Below, one piece after another: positions 54,255 through 62,564 of a stretch of 64,000 nt of DNA; the stretch's first letter is position 1; each line of letters begins with the position of its first letter. The stretch is from Pseudacidovorax intermedius. Its GTDB lineage: Bacteria > Pseudomonadota > Gammaproteobacteria > Burkholderiales > Burkholderiaceae_C. Where the stretch lies: positions 1-64,000 of the forward strand of contig NZ_QQAV01000002.1 of the NCBI RefSeq assembly GCF_003350475.1, in the 5' to 3' direction. A program made the translations under genes and the position numbers. Below the pieces are notes generated by a model. That model was not told the DNA's origin, searched no databases, and saw only the letters and a list, made by a program, of their open reading frames with translations.

Positions 54255-54672
54255 CGTTGCCCTCGCCCCCGGGCTGGCCGTCGGCGCCGAGCGAAAGCAC
54301 ATCCACCTCGCCCTTGATGCCCGGATTCACGTACTGGTAGGGCCGGCCCCAGGGATCGTTGGGCAGCTTGTCGACGTATGGCTTCCAGTTGGGCGCGGCG
54401 GGGCCGGTGGTCGGCCGCGTGACCAGGGCCTGCAGGCCTTGTTCGCTCGTCGGGTAGCGCTGGTTGTCCAGACGGTACATCTTGAGCGCGTTCATCAGGT
54501 TGTTGACGTCCGTGCGGGCGGCGGTCACCCGCGCGTCGTCCGCGCGGCCGATCACATTGGGCACGATCAGGGCGGCGAGCACGCCGATGATCACCAGCAC
54601 GACCATCAGTTCGATGAGCGTGAAGCCGCGCTGGAGATGGCTCTGCCGGTTGCGTTTGTAGGAAGCTGTCAT
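54229..54672 (-). CDS. gspG: Type II secretion major pseudopilin GspG
   Basis: This 147-residue pseudopilin has the motif QRGFTLIELMVVLVIIGVLAALIVPNVIGRADDARV, then ALKMYRLDNQRYPTSEQGLQALV and the calcium-site region DPWGRPYQYVNPG and LGADGQPGGEGNDADIGSW. It is the first gene of the - strand gsp unit. The ATG at 54672 leaves only 25 bases to the divergent gspC start. Confidence 0.96.
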   Translation of the reverse strand: MTASYKRNRQSHLQRGFTLIELMVVLVIIGVLAALIVPNVIGRADDARVTAARTDVNNLMNALKMYRLDNQRYPTSEQGLQALVTRPTTGPAAPNWKPYVDKLPNDPWGRPYQYVNPGIKGEVDVLSLGADGQPGGEGNDADIGSWQ

Positions 54673-54697
54673 GGGCGGCGCATGATAATGCCCGCAT

Positions 54698-55180
54698 ATG
54701 ACGAGTGCGTTGCCCGTACCTTCCCGATGGCCCGTGGCCTTGATCACTGCCGTGCTCTGGGCGGCCGCCGCTGCGAGCGCTGTCTATTGGGGGTTGCGGC
54801 TCGCCTCGCCCGCCGGGTCCATGCTGCCGCCGCCGGTGGCTGCGCCGGTGTTGAGCGTGCAGACCGCGGAGGTGGCTCGCGCCTTCGGTGCATTGAAGGT
54901 GGCGGCCAGCGCGCCGGTCGCGCCGGACGTGGCCAGCCGATTCAGGCTGCTGGGGGTGGCGGCCGACCGCGAAGGCGGTGGCGCCGCGCTCATCGCGGTC
55001 GATGGCAAGCCGCCGCGTTCCTATCGCACCGGTGCGGCCTTCGACGGTCAGTTGGTGCTGCAGTCCATCGATACCGCGGGGGTGCACATCGGACCGGCGA
55101 CCGGTGGCACCGGCTTTCGTTTGATGGTGCCGTCGCGCCCGCTGGCCGTGAATGGGCCGCCGCGGGCGGCCGAGCCTTGA
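54698..55180 (+). CDS. gspC: Type II secretion protein GspC (HR domain)
   Basis: This 160-residue bitopic protein has one membrane segment (VALITAVLWAAAAASAVYWGL) and a homology region FRLLGVAADREGGGAALIAVDGKPPRSYRTGAAFDGQLVLQSID, as in GspC, which links the inner-membrane platform to the secretin. There is no PDZ or coiled-coil C-terminus, as usual for short Burkholderiales versions. It is transcribed divergently from gspG, with a 25-base space in between; the promoters must overlap the opposite genes. Confidence 0.85.
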   Translation: MTSALPVPSRWPVALITAVLWAAAAASAVYWGLRLASPAGSMLPPPVAAPVLSVQTAEVARAFGALKVAASAPVAPDVASRFRLLGVAADREGGGAALIAVDGKPPRSYRTGAAFDGQLVLQSIDTAGVHIGPATGGTGFRLMVPSRPLAVNGPPRAAEP

Positions 55181-55197
55181 TCTGAACCTGCGGTTGT

Positions 55198-56754
55198 TCA
55201 GGCCTGGAGGAAGAGGCGATAGGCGGGGTTGGCGGTCTCTTCGATGAAGGGATAGCCCAGTTCGTCCAGGAAGGCCTGGAACACACCGTCTTCCGCCGCC
55301 GGCACCTGCAGGCCGACGAGGATGCGCCCATAGTCCGCGCCCTGGTTGCGGTAGTGGAACAGGCTGATGTTCCAGTTCGGCTTCATCAGGCTCAGGAACT
55401 TCAGCAACGCGCCGGGCCGCTCCGGAAAGATGAAGCGCAGCAGCCGCTCGTCGCTCGCCAGACCGCTGCGCCCGCCCACCATGTAGCGCACGTGCTCCTT
55501 GGCCAACTCGTCGTGGGTGAGGTCGAGTGCGCCGAACCCGTGGCTTTGGAACAGATGGGCAATGCTGGGGGATTCGCCGCGCTGCTGCGTCGTCAGGCCG
55601 ACGAACACATGGGCCTGCTGCGCGTCGCTGATGCGGTAGTTGAACTCCGTCACGTTGCGCGGGCCGCCTGGCAACTGGCCCACCAGTTCGCAAAAGCGCC
55701 GGAAGCTGCCACGCTCCTCGGGGATGGTGATGGCGAACAGCGCTTCGCGCTCCTCGCCCACCTCTGCGCGTTCGGCCACGAAGCGCAGCCGATCGAAGTT
55801 CATGTTGGCGCCGCACAAAATGGCGGCATAGGTCTCGCCCCGATTTCCGTGCGTTTGCACGTACTGCTTGATCGCGGCGACGGCCAGTGCGCCCGCGGGC
55901 TCGACGATGCTGCGCGTGTCGATGAAGACGTCCTTGATGCCGGCGCAGACGGCGTCGGTGTCCACCGTGATGAACTCGTCGACGAGGTCACTGGCGATGC
56001 GGAAGGTCTCTTCGCCCACCAGCTTGACGGCCGTGCCGTCGGAGAACAGGCCGACATCCGGCAGCGTGACGCGATGCTTGGCGGCCACGGATTGCATCAT
56101 GGCGTCCGAGTCGTTCATCTGGACGCCGATCACGCGGATGTCCGGCCTGACCGCCTTGATGTAATTGGCGACGCCTGAAATCAACCCGCCGCCGCCGATG
56201 GCGACGAAGACGGCGTCCAGCCGGCCCTGGTGCTGGCGAAGGATCTCCATCGCGATCGTGCCTTGGCCGGCAATGACCTCCGGATCGTCGAAAGGATGCA
56301 CGAAGGTGAGGCCTTCTCGTTCCTGCAGCGTCAACGCGTATTGATAGGCATCGGAATAGCTGTCGCCGTGCAAGTGGACCTCGCCGCCCAGCCCGCGTAC
56401 CGCGTCGATCTTGAGCTGAGGCGTCGTGACCGGCATGACGATGACCGCCCGGGTGTCCAGCTTGCGCGCACCCAGGGCGACCCCTTGCGCATGGTTGCCT
56501 GCGGATGCGCAGATGACGCCGCGCGCCAGTTGCTCCGCCGACAGATGGGCCATCTTGTTGTAGGCGCCACGCAGCTTGAAGCTGAAGACAGGTTGCTGGT
56601 CTTCACGCTTGAGCAACACCGTATTGCCAACTCTTTCACTCAATGCGCGCGCAGGTTCCAGCGCCGATTCGATGGCCACGTCATACACGCGAGCGGTCAG
56701 AATTTTTTTGAGATAGTCGGCGGGCGTCAGCGCCGGTCCCTGGCTGGTTGGCAT
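55198..56754 (-). CDS. ilvA: Threonine ammonia-lyase, biosynthetic
   Basis: This 518-residue PLP enzyme of isoleucine synthesis converts threonine to 2-oxobutanoate. It shows FSFKLRGAYNKM (Schiff-base Lys60), SAGNHAQGVALGA, GGGGLISGV and two C-terminal ACT-like regulatory domains (ALFAITIPEERGSFRRFCELVG and RLLRFIFPERPGALLKFLSLM), which bind isoleucine or valine. The length fits the long, feedback-regulated form. The ATG at 56754 is used; the open frame upstream overlaps the recombinase gene and is unlikely. It is convergent with gspC, 17 bases away. Confidence 0.96.
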   Translation of the reverse strand: MPTSQGPALTPADYLKKILTARVYDVAIESALEPARALSERVGNTVLLKREDQQPVFSFKLRGAYNKMAHLSAEQLARGVICASAGNHAQGVALGARKLDTRAVIVMPVTTPQLKIDAVRGLGGEVHLHGDSYSDAYQYALTLQEREGLTFVHPFDDPEVIAGQGTIAMEILRQHQGRLDAVFVAIGGGGLISGVANYIKAVRPDIRVIGVQMNDSDAMMQSVAAKHRVTLPDVGLFSDGTAVKLVGEETFRIASDLVDEFITVDTDAVCAGIKDVFIDTRSIVEPAGALAVAAIKQYVQTHGNRGETYAAILCGANMNFDRLRFVAERAEVGEEREALFAITIPEERGSFRRFCELVGQLPGGPRNVTEFNYRISDAQQAHVFVGLTTQQRGESPSIAHLFQSHGFGALDLTHDELAKEHVRYMVGGRSGLASDERLLRFIFPERPGALLKFLSLMKPNWNISLFHYRNQGADYGRILVGLQVPAAEDGVFQAFLDELGYPFIEETANPAYRLFLQA

Positions 56755-56824
56755 GGCGAAGGGGAGGACCAATGAGAACAGCGTTTGATGATACGCGGCA
56801 CTCGTTTTGCACCCAGGAAGCGGT

Positions 56825-57955
56825 ATGGACACGAATGTCATCTTCCGCTTAACAGCAGTGCAAGCGGCCAACGATTCCGCTTTTTCGGGGCGAGTACATC
56901 CCGGGGACCCCGTGCCCCCCAAGCTCTTAACAATTAAGAAAGAGTCGTCAGACGTTTTTGTCAGAGACCTCGCGATGGGCTTGCTGCAGGCGGAGCGTGC
57001 TCGCGTGCAGCGCAAGGAGATTGCGTGGGGGAGCTGGCAGATCATGAGCAACCGCATGGATGCCCACCTGCTGCCCTTGCTGGGTGACCGGCTGGCGCGC
57101 GACGTGGATGGGGTGGCCGCGCAGGAGTTGATCGATCGCCTGGGGGAGCAGGACTTCACCAGCACGACGATCGCGCAGTACATGGTCCTGCTGCGCAAGA
57201 CCTTGATGCATGGCGTGCTGATTGGCGTGCTCGATGAGATGCCGCGGCTGCCCAAGGTCAAGATCCGCAGCCAGCCGCGTGGCAGCTTCAGCGTGGCGGA
57301 GTACCGGCGCCTGGTTGCCACCGCGAGGCGGTTGGTAGGTCAACCCCATCCCGTCCTCGAGACGCTGCAGCCCGGCGAGCGCTTCTGGATTGCGCGCGAG
57401 TTGCTCTACATGCCCCGGGAGTTGCCGTGGCTGATCCGGTGGATGGTGAACACCTTCGTGCGCCCCAGTGACATCAAGAGCGTGAGGCATCGCCACATCG
57501 ACGTCGTGCGTGGCAAGCATGTGTACCTGCGCATGCGGTTGCCCGAGACCAAGCGGCACAGCCAGCCGATGGTGAGTCTTCGGCCTGCCGTTCAGGTCTA
57601 TGAGGTGCTCCGCAGCTACCGTCGCGCGAGAGGCGAGGTGGCGCCCGATGACTACCTCTTCTTCCCTGAATTGAAGAATCGAGAGCACGCGCTCGCGGTC
57701 CTCAACTTCTTCTTCAAATGGGTGCTCCAGGAGGCCGGCCTCGAGACCGGCCCGCTTGGGCAGAAGCGAACGCTGTATTGCCTTCGCCACACGGCGATCA
57801 CCCTGCGTCTGCTCTACGGTCAGGGGATTGACATGCTCACGTTGGCCCGCAACGCGCGGACCAGCGTCAACATGATCGAGCGCTTCTATGCGTCGATCCT
57901 GAGTGGGGAAATGAATGTGGGGCTGCTGCAGAGCCGGCGTGGCCGCGGGGATTAG
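56825..57955 (+). CDS. Solitary tyrosine recombinase/integrase-like protein
   Basis: This 376-residue protein has a SAM-like N-terminal half and a tyrosine-recombinase catalytic half: Arg I in NTFVRPSDIKSVRHRHID, Arg II in YCLRHTAITLRLLYGQGIDML (about 321) and the nucleophile Tyr in MIERFYAS. The first residue of the usual H-x-L-R box is Tyr, and the G-H box before the nucleophile reads ARNARTS, so the active site is atypical. A good ribosome site (AGGAAG) fixes the ATG at 56825. No excisionase, att repeats or cargo genes are nearby. It is divergent from ilvA, 70 bases apart, and of lower GC than the flanks. Confidence 0.85.
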   Translation: MDTNVIFRLTAVQAANDSAFSGRVHPGDPVPPKLLTIKKESSDVFVRDLAMGLLQAERARVQRKEIAWGSWQIMSNRMDAHLLPLLGDRLARDVDGVAAQELIDRLGEQDFTSTTIAQYMVLLRKTLMHGVLIGVLDEMPRLPKVKIRSQPRGSFSVAEYRRLVATARRLVGQPHPVLETLQPGERFWIARELLYMPRELPWLIRWMVNTFVRPSDIKSVRHRHIDVVRGKHVYLRMRLPETKRHSQPMVSLRPAVQVYEVLRSYRRARGEVAPDDYLFFPELKNREHALAVLNFFFKWVLQEAGLETGPLGQKRTLYCLRHTAITLRLLYGQGIDMLTLARNARTSVNMIERFYASILSGEMNVGLLQSRRGRGD

Positions 57956-57981
57956 GGAGCGCAGCAGCGCAACTAGCGCGA

Positions 57982-58011
57982 AAAGCCACCCGGCTCTGGC
58001 TGGGTGGCTTT
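57982..58011. terminator. Bidirectional terminator between recombinase and porin 1
   Basis: AAAGCCACCC and GGGTGGCTTT form a 10-base stem around a 10-base loop, between the convergent recombinase and porin genes. A partial A/T flank is present on both sides. The stem is homologous to the terminator behind porin 2 (62307-62336), so it was probably duplicated with the porin. Confidence 0.75.
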
Positions 58012-58047
58012 CAAGAGTCTTCGACAACTGGCTCACGCCAGCTTGCA

Positions 58048-59313
58048 TCAGAAGGAGTGACGAATACCCAGGTCGTAGCCGACCGAGGTCTTCGGCGTAT
58101 AGCCTCCGACGGCGGTGCCATTCGTGATCGACACCACGGTCGGAGCCGTGATGCTGTTTGAGCCTGCACTGAAGTTGGCGCCGTTCTTGTTCTTGATGTA
58201 AGCCACGGTGGCGTACAGGGCGGTGCGCTTGCTCAGGTTGTGAACGTAACCGACAGCCAGTTGATCAGCCTTGGGGGGGCTGTAGCTGAAGGTGGAGAGC
58301 GGGTTTTGGTCCGTCTTGATCTTCACGTTGCCATAGGAGGCTTTGATCACGCCTGCGCCGACCGGAACGGTCACGCCCAGCAGATAGCCATCCAACTTGG
58401 TCGCAGGATTGAACAGGGGCGCGTTCTCGGAGTAGTCGATCACGCTCTTGGTGTTCTGGTACTGGGCAAACAGCTTGGCGGCGCCGAAGTCGTAGCTGCC
58501 AGCCAAGCTGAAGTTCTTGACCAATGCGTCGGCTCCTAGGGCGTACGACGATTTGGCGTTCTGTTCACCGTAGGATAGGGCGACATCCACGGGGCCGTTG
58601 GCATAGCCGAAGCGGCCGCCCCAGTACCGGCCGCCCCGGCTGTTGTCGTTCAGGCTGCTTTGGATGGCACTGTCGTACTTGCCTTGCTCATGGAATGCGT
58701 ACTGCAGTTGACCGTAGAAGCCTCCCAGATTGCCGGGCAGGAAGTAGCCGATCGAGTTGTTGCTGCGCACGTTGTTGGCTTCGAAGGCGCCGGCGGCGCG
58801 CTGCACCAGTGCCGAGCCCGCGCCGTTCGTGCCGAACGGATCGAACACGGTCAGATTCCAGAACGTGGGCTTGTAGTCACGGCCCAGGCGCACTTCACCG
58901 AAGGGGCCCGACAGGCTCACGGTTGAGCGACGCTGGAAACTGAGGCCGCTGGCGGTACCGTCGTCGTTCGACAGCGCACCTTCCAGCCAGAAGCTGGCTG
59001 CAAGTCCGCCCCCCAGATCTTCCTTGCCGCGGAAGCCCAGGCGGCTGGAACTGTTGGCCGAGTTGTTTAGGCCGGTCTTGCTGGCCTTTGCCGTGCTGGG
59101 CAGCAATGCGTAAGCCAGAGGGTTGGCCAGCACCGTCAGCGGGTCTTGAGCCAGTTCACTTTTGTTGGAAACACTGCTGATCGAGGCATCCACGATGCCG
59201 AACAGCTCAACCGACGATTGGGCCGAGGCCACACCGGCGACAGCCAGGGCAGCCAGAGCAGCTAGGGTTGCCCACGATCTTCTAGAGTGGCCGCTGCTCG
59301 CACGAACCCACAA
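58048..59313 (-). CDS. Omp32-type porin 1, without a canonical start codon
   Basis: This 16-strand-type general porin of the betaproteobacterial family is very similar to porin 2 over its whole mature length (QSSVELFGIVDASIS, NSSSRLGFRGKEDLGGGL, FGEVRLGRDYKPTFWNLTVFDPFG, terminal DLGIRHSF with C-terminal Phe). No ATG lies anywhere in the region where the start should be, and no ribosome site is seen. The only in-frame candidate is a TTG at 59313, giving an odd leader MWVRASSGHSRRSWATLAALAALAVAGVASA. Homology to porin 2 begins only at the CTAG near the middle of the signal peptide. The gene directly follows an intrinsic terminator. It may be silent or expressed poorly; the body is intact. Confidence 0.75.
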   Translation of the reverse strand: MWVRASSGHSRRSWATLAALAALAVAGVASAQSSVELFGIVDASISSVSNKSELAQDPLTVLANPLAYALLPSTAKASKTGLNNSANSSSRLGFRGKEDLGGGLAASFWLEGALSNDDGTASGLSFQRRSTVSLSGPFGEVRLGRDYKPTFWNLTVFDPFGTNGAGSALVQRAAGAFEANNVRSNNSIGYFLPGNLGGFYGQLQYAFHEQGKYDSAIQSSLNDNSRGGRYWGGRFGYANGPVDVALSYGEQNAKSSYALGADALVKNFSLAGSYDFGAAKLFAQYQNTKSVIDYSENAPLFNPATKLDGYLLGVTVPVGAGVIKASYGNVKIKTDQNPLSTFSYSPPKADQLAVGYVHNLSKRTALYATVAYIKNKNGANFSAGSNSITAPTVVSITNGTAVGGYTPKTSVGYDLGIRHSF

Positions 59314-59318
59314 GCCAA

Positions 59319-59410
59319 AGAAAAAAGCCCCGAGTCTTGCGACTCGGGGCCAAATCCACCAATTGGGAGGGTGGAGGAGACAACTGGGGCATACCCTGAG
59401 GTATGCGTTG
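59319..59410 (-). ncRNA. Candidate small RNA with anti-Shine-Dalgarno motifs
   Basis: On the - strand a promoter-like pair is followed by a perfect hairpin (GCATACC-TCAG-GGTATGC, 59406-59389) and a single-stranded stretch with TCTCCTCCACCCTCCC (complementary to ribosome-binding sites). It ends with a perfect 10-base GC-rich stem (59350-59327, loop GCAA) and six T. The length is about 90 bases. This layout resembles the anti-Shine-Dalgarno toxic small RNAs described in betaproteobacteria (Kimelman and colleagues; Rfam betaproteobacterial toxic sRNA family). Family membership is by structure and memory, not by search. It has no good coding content. Confidence 0.6.
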
Positions 59411-59416
59411 GGCTAA

Positions 59417-59444
59417 AGTATAGCAAAGCAATGCTGCATCGCAA
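59417..59444 (-). promoter_or_regulatory. Promoter of the candidate small RNA
   Basis: On the - strand TTGCGA (59444-59439) and TATACT (59422-59417) are separated by 16 bases, placing the start of transcription about 59410, just before the first hairpin. Matches to consensus are 4/6 and 5/6. Confidence 0.5.
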
Positions 59445-59532
59445 CAAGTGGGTGATGCGGAAGCGCAACATTTCTACAGATGCCCGTCATGCGGTGAAGC
59501 AGTTCACGGAGGCGGGTCAGGAAGTCTTACAG

Positions 59533-60000
59533 ATGGAATGCACAGTCAGTTGGACCGGCCACGCCGGGACGCGCTCATCCATGGGCTTTGTTGCTGAGAC
59601 GGGCAGCGGTCACATCTTGACCATGGACGGCGCGCCGGACGCTGCACGGCCTGAGAACGGGGGGCAGAACCTCGCCCCGCGGCCGATGGAGACCGTCCTG
59701 GCGGGAACTGGGGGATGCACCGCCTACGACGTCGTCATGATCCTTCGCCGCGGACGTCATCAGGTGGAAGGCTGCAGCGTGCGCCTCACCAGCGAACGCG
59801 CGGAAAAGGATCCCAAGGTCTTCACCAGGATCCATATGCACTTCACGGTGACCGGCCGTGCGATTCCGGAGGCGGCCGTCGAGCGGGCGATCTCGCTGAG
59901 TCACGAAACTTACTGTTCAGCCAGCATCATGCTGGCCAAGACAGCGCAGATCACCACGAGCTATGAACTCGTGGACAGCGCTCGAGCCGCCTCGGCCTGA
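59533..60000 (+). CDS. OsmC/Ohr family protein (YhfA-like)
   Basis: This 155-residue OsmC-fold protein has MECTVSWTGHAGTRSSMGF, NLAPRPMETVLAGTGGCTAYDVVMILRRGRHQVEGCSV and VERAISLSHETYCSASIMLAKTAQI, with the two redox Cys positions present (GGCTAYD and TYCSASI). The family reduces organic peroxides or acts as a thiol-dependent detoxifying protein. A good ribosome site (AGGAAG, 8 bases) supports the ATG at 59533, although the frame is open upstream into the small RNA region. Confidence 0.88.
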   Translation: MECTVSWTGHAGTRSSMGFVAETGSGHILTMDGAPDAARPENGGQNLAPRPMETVLAGTGGCTAYDVVMILRRGRHQVEGCSVRLTSERAEKDPKVFTRIHMHFTVTGRAIPEAAVERAISLSHETYCSASIMLAKTAQITTSYELVDSARAASA

Positions 60001-60057
60001 GATATCGCGTTCACTGGGCGCCCGCCGCGCTACCGGTCGGTGAGGCGCATGGCGTGA

Positions 60058-60693
60058 TCAGATTCGATGGGCGACGGTGGTCATGACACGCGCGGCCGCG
60101 CGCATGAGCGCCTTTGCCGGGGCGGGCAGTGGCAGCCCGCCCGCCTCTTCTGCCCAGGCGGCGTGAGCGGCTTCGTCCGCCTTCATGCGGGCGACTACCG
60201 CGCGGGAGGCGACATCGCCGGCGGGCAGACGACTGAGATGGCCGTCCAGATGCGCCTCGACCTGCCTTTCCGTCTCCTGGACGAAGCCCAGACTCCATCT
60301 GTCACCCAAACGACCAGCAATCAGCCCCAGTGCGAAGGCGCCGCTGTACCAGAGTGGATTCAGCAGTGAAGGTCGAGCACCGAGCTTGTCGAGGCGCTCG
60401 CGCGTCCAGCTGAGGTGATCCGTTTCCTCCTGTGCCGCGCGCAGCAACTCCTGTTTCAGTAACGGGTCGGCGGTAGTCACCGCCTGCGCACTGTAGAGCG
60501 CCTGTGCGCATACCTCGCCCACGTGATTGACGCGCATCAGCGCGCCAGCCTCTGTGCGTTCGGCGGCGGACAACCGTGCTTCGGAACCCGCTACGGCTCG
60601 GGCGGGTGATGGCATGCTGGCGCGTGGGCTACCCCAAATCGTGCGCAGCGCGCTATCCAGAGCGCTGATACAAGCATCGACAGATGAACTCAT
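60058..60693 (-). CDS. coq7: Coq7-type demethoxyubiquinone hydroxylase
   Basis: This 211-residue di-iron monooxygenase of ubiquinone synthesis has [18 protein letters not shown] (first Glu-x-x-x motif), [20 protein letters not shown] (Glu-Glu-x-x-His), [37 protein letters not shown] and [17 protein letters not shown] (second Glu-x-x-His). It hydroxylates the quinone ring at the membrane surface. An in-frame ATG at 60711 would add six residues. It is convergent with the OsmC gene and divergent from porin 2. Confidence 0.93.
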   Translation of the reverse strand: MSSSVDACISALDSALRTIWGSPRASMPSPARAVAGSEARLSAAERTEAGALMRVNHVGEVCAQALYSAQAVTTADPLLKQELLRAAQEETDHLSWTRERLDKLGARPSLLNPLWYSGAFALGLIAGRLGDRWSLGFVQETERQVEAHLDGHLSRLPAGDVASRAVVARMKADEAAHAAWAEEAGGLPLPAPAKALMRAAARVMTTVAHRI

Positions 60694-61000
60694 GTCGCCA
60701 TTGGAACGCATCCCGCGGGCGCCTCGCTTGCAACAAGGTTTCGATGCTTTTCTCTATGTGAAACTTCTGTGGTCTATGCGCGAGCGGGAGTGCACCCTGA
60801 CCTTGTTGTACTGCTGCAACGAAACGCGGAGCGCTCTCCAGATTTGGCCCAATTTGCTTTGCCGTGGCGCCGAGCGTCTGGTGCAATAGCGACAACTTCC
60901 CAAAAGGAGGTTGGCCCGGGGCCCGGCGGGAGCACAGCATGTGCCAGCGCGGTGAACCCTTCGCACCGGCGCCCTATGTTTAACCTTGGAGAAACTTGCA
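60694..61000 (+). other. 307-base 5' region of porin 2
   Basis: No gene is supported here. A strong ribosome site (GGAG at 60988-60991, 9 bases before the ATG) is clear. I could not pick a convincing -10/-35 pair; the region is expected to hold the porin promoter and possibly small-RNA target sites in the leader. Confidence 0.4.
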
Positions 61001-62266
61001 ATGAAAAAATCTCTAGTTGCTCTGGCTGCCCTGGCTGTCGCCGGTGTGGCCTCGGCCCAATCGTCGGTGACCCTGTTCGGTATCGTTGACGCTTCCGTGA
61101 GCGGCGTGTCGAACAAGAGCGAACTGGTGACCAACCCCGCGGTTCTGCTGGCCAACCCGTTCGCCTACGCGTTCCTGCCCCAGTCGACCTCGGTGAGCAA
61201 GACCGGCCTGAACAACTCGGCCAACAGCTCCAGCCGTCTGGGCTTCCGCGGTGTGGAAGACCTGGGTGGCGGTCTGGCTGCCAGCTTCTGGCTGGAAGGC
61301 GCGCTGTCGAACGACGACGGCACCGCCAGCGGCTTCAACTTCCAGCGCCGTTCCACCGTGAGCCTGTCGGGCCCCTTCGGTGAAGTGCGTCTGGGTCGTG
61401 ACTACAAGCCGACGTTCTGGAACCTGACCGTGTTCGATCCGTTCGGCACGAACGGCGCCGGCACCGCCCTGGTGCAGCGCGCTATCAGCGGCAGCACCGC
61501 CCTGCCTGGCATCGAAACGTCGAACGTTCGCGCCAACAACAGCGTCGGCTACTTCCTGCCCCCGAACCTGGGTGGTTTCTATGGCCAGGCGATGTATAGC
61601 TTCAGCGAGCAGACGAAGTACGACAACTTCCTGCAAGCCAGCGCCAACAACAACAGCCGCGGTGGCCGTTACTGGGGTGGTCGCTTCGGCTACGCCAACG
61701 GTCCCCTGGACGTTGCTGTTGCCTACGGCGAGCAGATCAACACGTCGAACTTCGCAGTTGGCACCAACAACCTGTCGAAGAACTTCAACGTCGGCGGCAG
61801 CTACGACTTCGGCGTCGCCAAGCTGTTCGCTCAGTACGTGAACGTCAAGGGCACCGTTGACTACTCGGGCGGCAACCAGCCCCTGTTCAACCCCGACACG
61901 AAGCTCGACGGCTACCTGCTGGGCGTGACCGTGCCGGTCGGCGCTGGTCAGATCAAGGCTTCCTACGGCCACGTGAAGACCAAGGTCGACCAGAGCCCCC
62001 TGGTGTACCTGACGAACCCCTTCTTCACGTACAACGCTCCGAAGGCTGACCAGCTGGCTCTGGGCTATGTTCACAACCTGAGCAAGCGCACCGCCCTGTA
62101 CGCCACCGTGGCCTACATCAAGAACAAGAACGGCGCCGACTACAGCGCTGGTTCGGGCAACATCACGGCTCCGTACGTTGCCACCTTCACCAACGCCTTC
62201 GGCACGGGCACGTACCTGCCGAAGAACTCGGTGGGCTACGACTTCGGTATCCGCCACTCGTTCTAA
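61001..62266 (+). CDS. Omp32-type porin 2
   Basis: This 421-residue outer-membrane porin has the signal peptide MKKSLVALAALAVAGVASA, the first strand QSSVTLFGIVDASVSG, the conserved block NSSSRLGFRGVEDLGGGLAASFWLEGALSNDDG, the constriction-loop region FDPFGTNGAG and the terminal DFGIRHSF with C-terminal Phe. Codon use differs from the neighbouring genes (biased toward a few frequent codons), suggesting high expression. It is followed by an intrinsic terminator. Anion-selective diffusion is typical of this family in Comamonadaceae. Confidence 0.95.
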   Translation: MKKSLVALAALAVAGVASAQSSVTLFGIVDASVSGVSNKSELVTNPAVLLANPFAYAFLPQSTSVSKTGLNNSANSSSRLGFRGVEDLGGGLAASFWLEGALSNDDGTASGFNFQRRSTVSLSGPFGEVRLGRDYKPTFWNLTVFDPFGTNGAGTALVQRAISGSTALPGIETSNVRANNSVGYFLPPNLGGFYGQAMYSFSEQTKYDNFLQASANNNSRGGRYWGGRFGYANGPLDVAVAYGEQINTSNFAVGTNNLSKNFNVGGSYDFGVAKLFAQYVNVKGTVDYSGGNQPLFNPDTKLDGYLLGVTVPVGAGQIKASYGHVKTKVDQSPLVYLTNPFFTYNAPKADQLALGYVHNLSKRTALYATVAYIKNKNGADYSAGSGNITAPYVATFTNAFGTGTYLPKNSVGYDFGIRHSF

Positions 62267-62306
62267 TCCGATGCTGGCGAAAGCCAGCTGACGACCAAGT
62301 TCGACA

Positions 62307-62339
62307 AAGCCACCCGGTGCAAGCCGGGTGGCTTTTTTC
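62307..62339 (+). terminator. Intrinsic terminator of porin 2
   Basis: AAAGCCACCCGG and CCGGGTGGCTTT form a 12-base stem around a six-base loop, followed by further T residues, 41 bases after the porin stop. The stem is closely related to the one behind porin 1. Confidence 0.9.
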
Positions 62340-62564
62340 ATGGCCGCGGGCCTTCACTGTTTTGACTGGAGTGCCGATCTCAAGGGGTGTTGCGGCGCAC
62401 TGCCGACGCGCTGGTCGCCCCCGGTCGGCGCTGCGCGCCCTAGTGCTTTCCATGAACCAAAACAGGGCGCTGGGCGCGGTGTTTGGTCTTATGCTCCCTG
62501 CGGCCGGGATGCGGTCTGGGCATGTCCTTTGCTCTGCATCCTGCTTCGAGGAATTTCCCCACGC

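Noticed and set aside
56755-57321. N-terminal extension of ilvA by up to 189 codons
   Set aside because: The extension lies antisense to the recombinase gene and has no similarity to threonine ammonia-lyase; the ATG at 56754 gives a normal-length enzyme.
59162-59416. A + strand frame of 84 codons across the porin 1 leader and the small RNA
   Set aside because: It is antisense to the porin signal peptide (the same antisense peptide appears opposite porin 2) and has no ribosome site.
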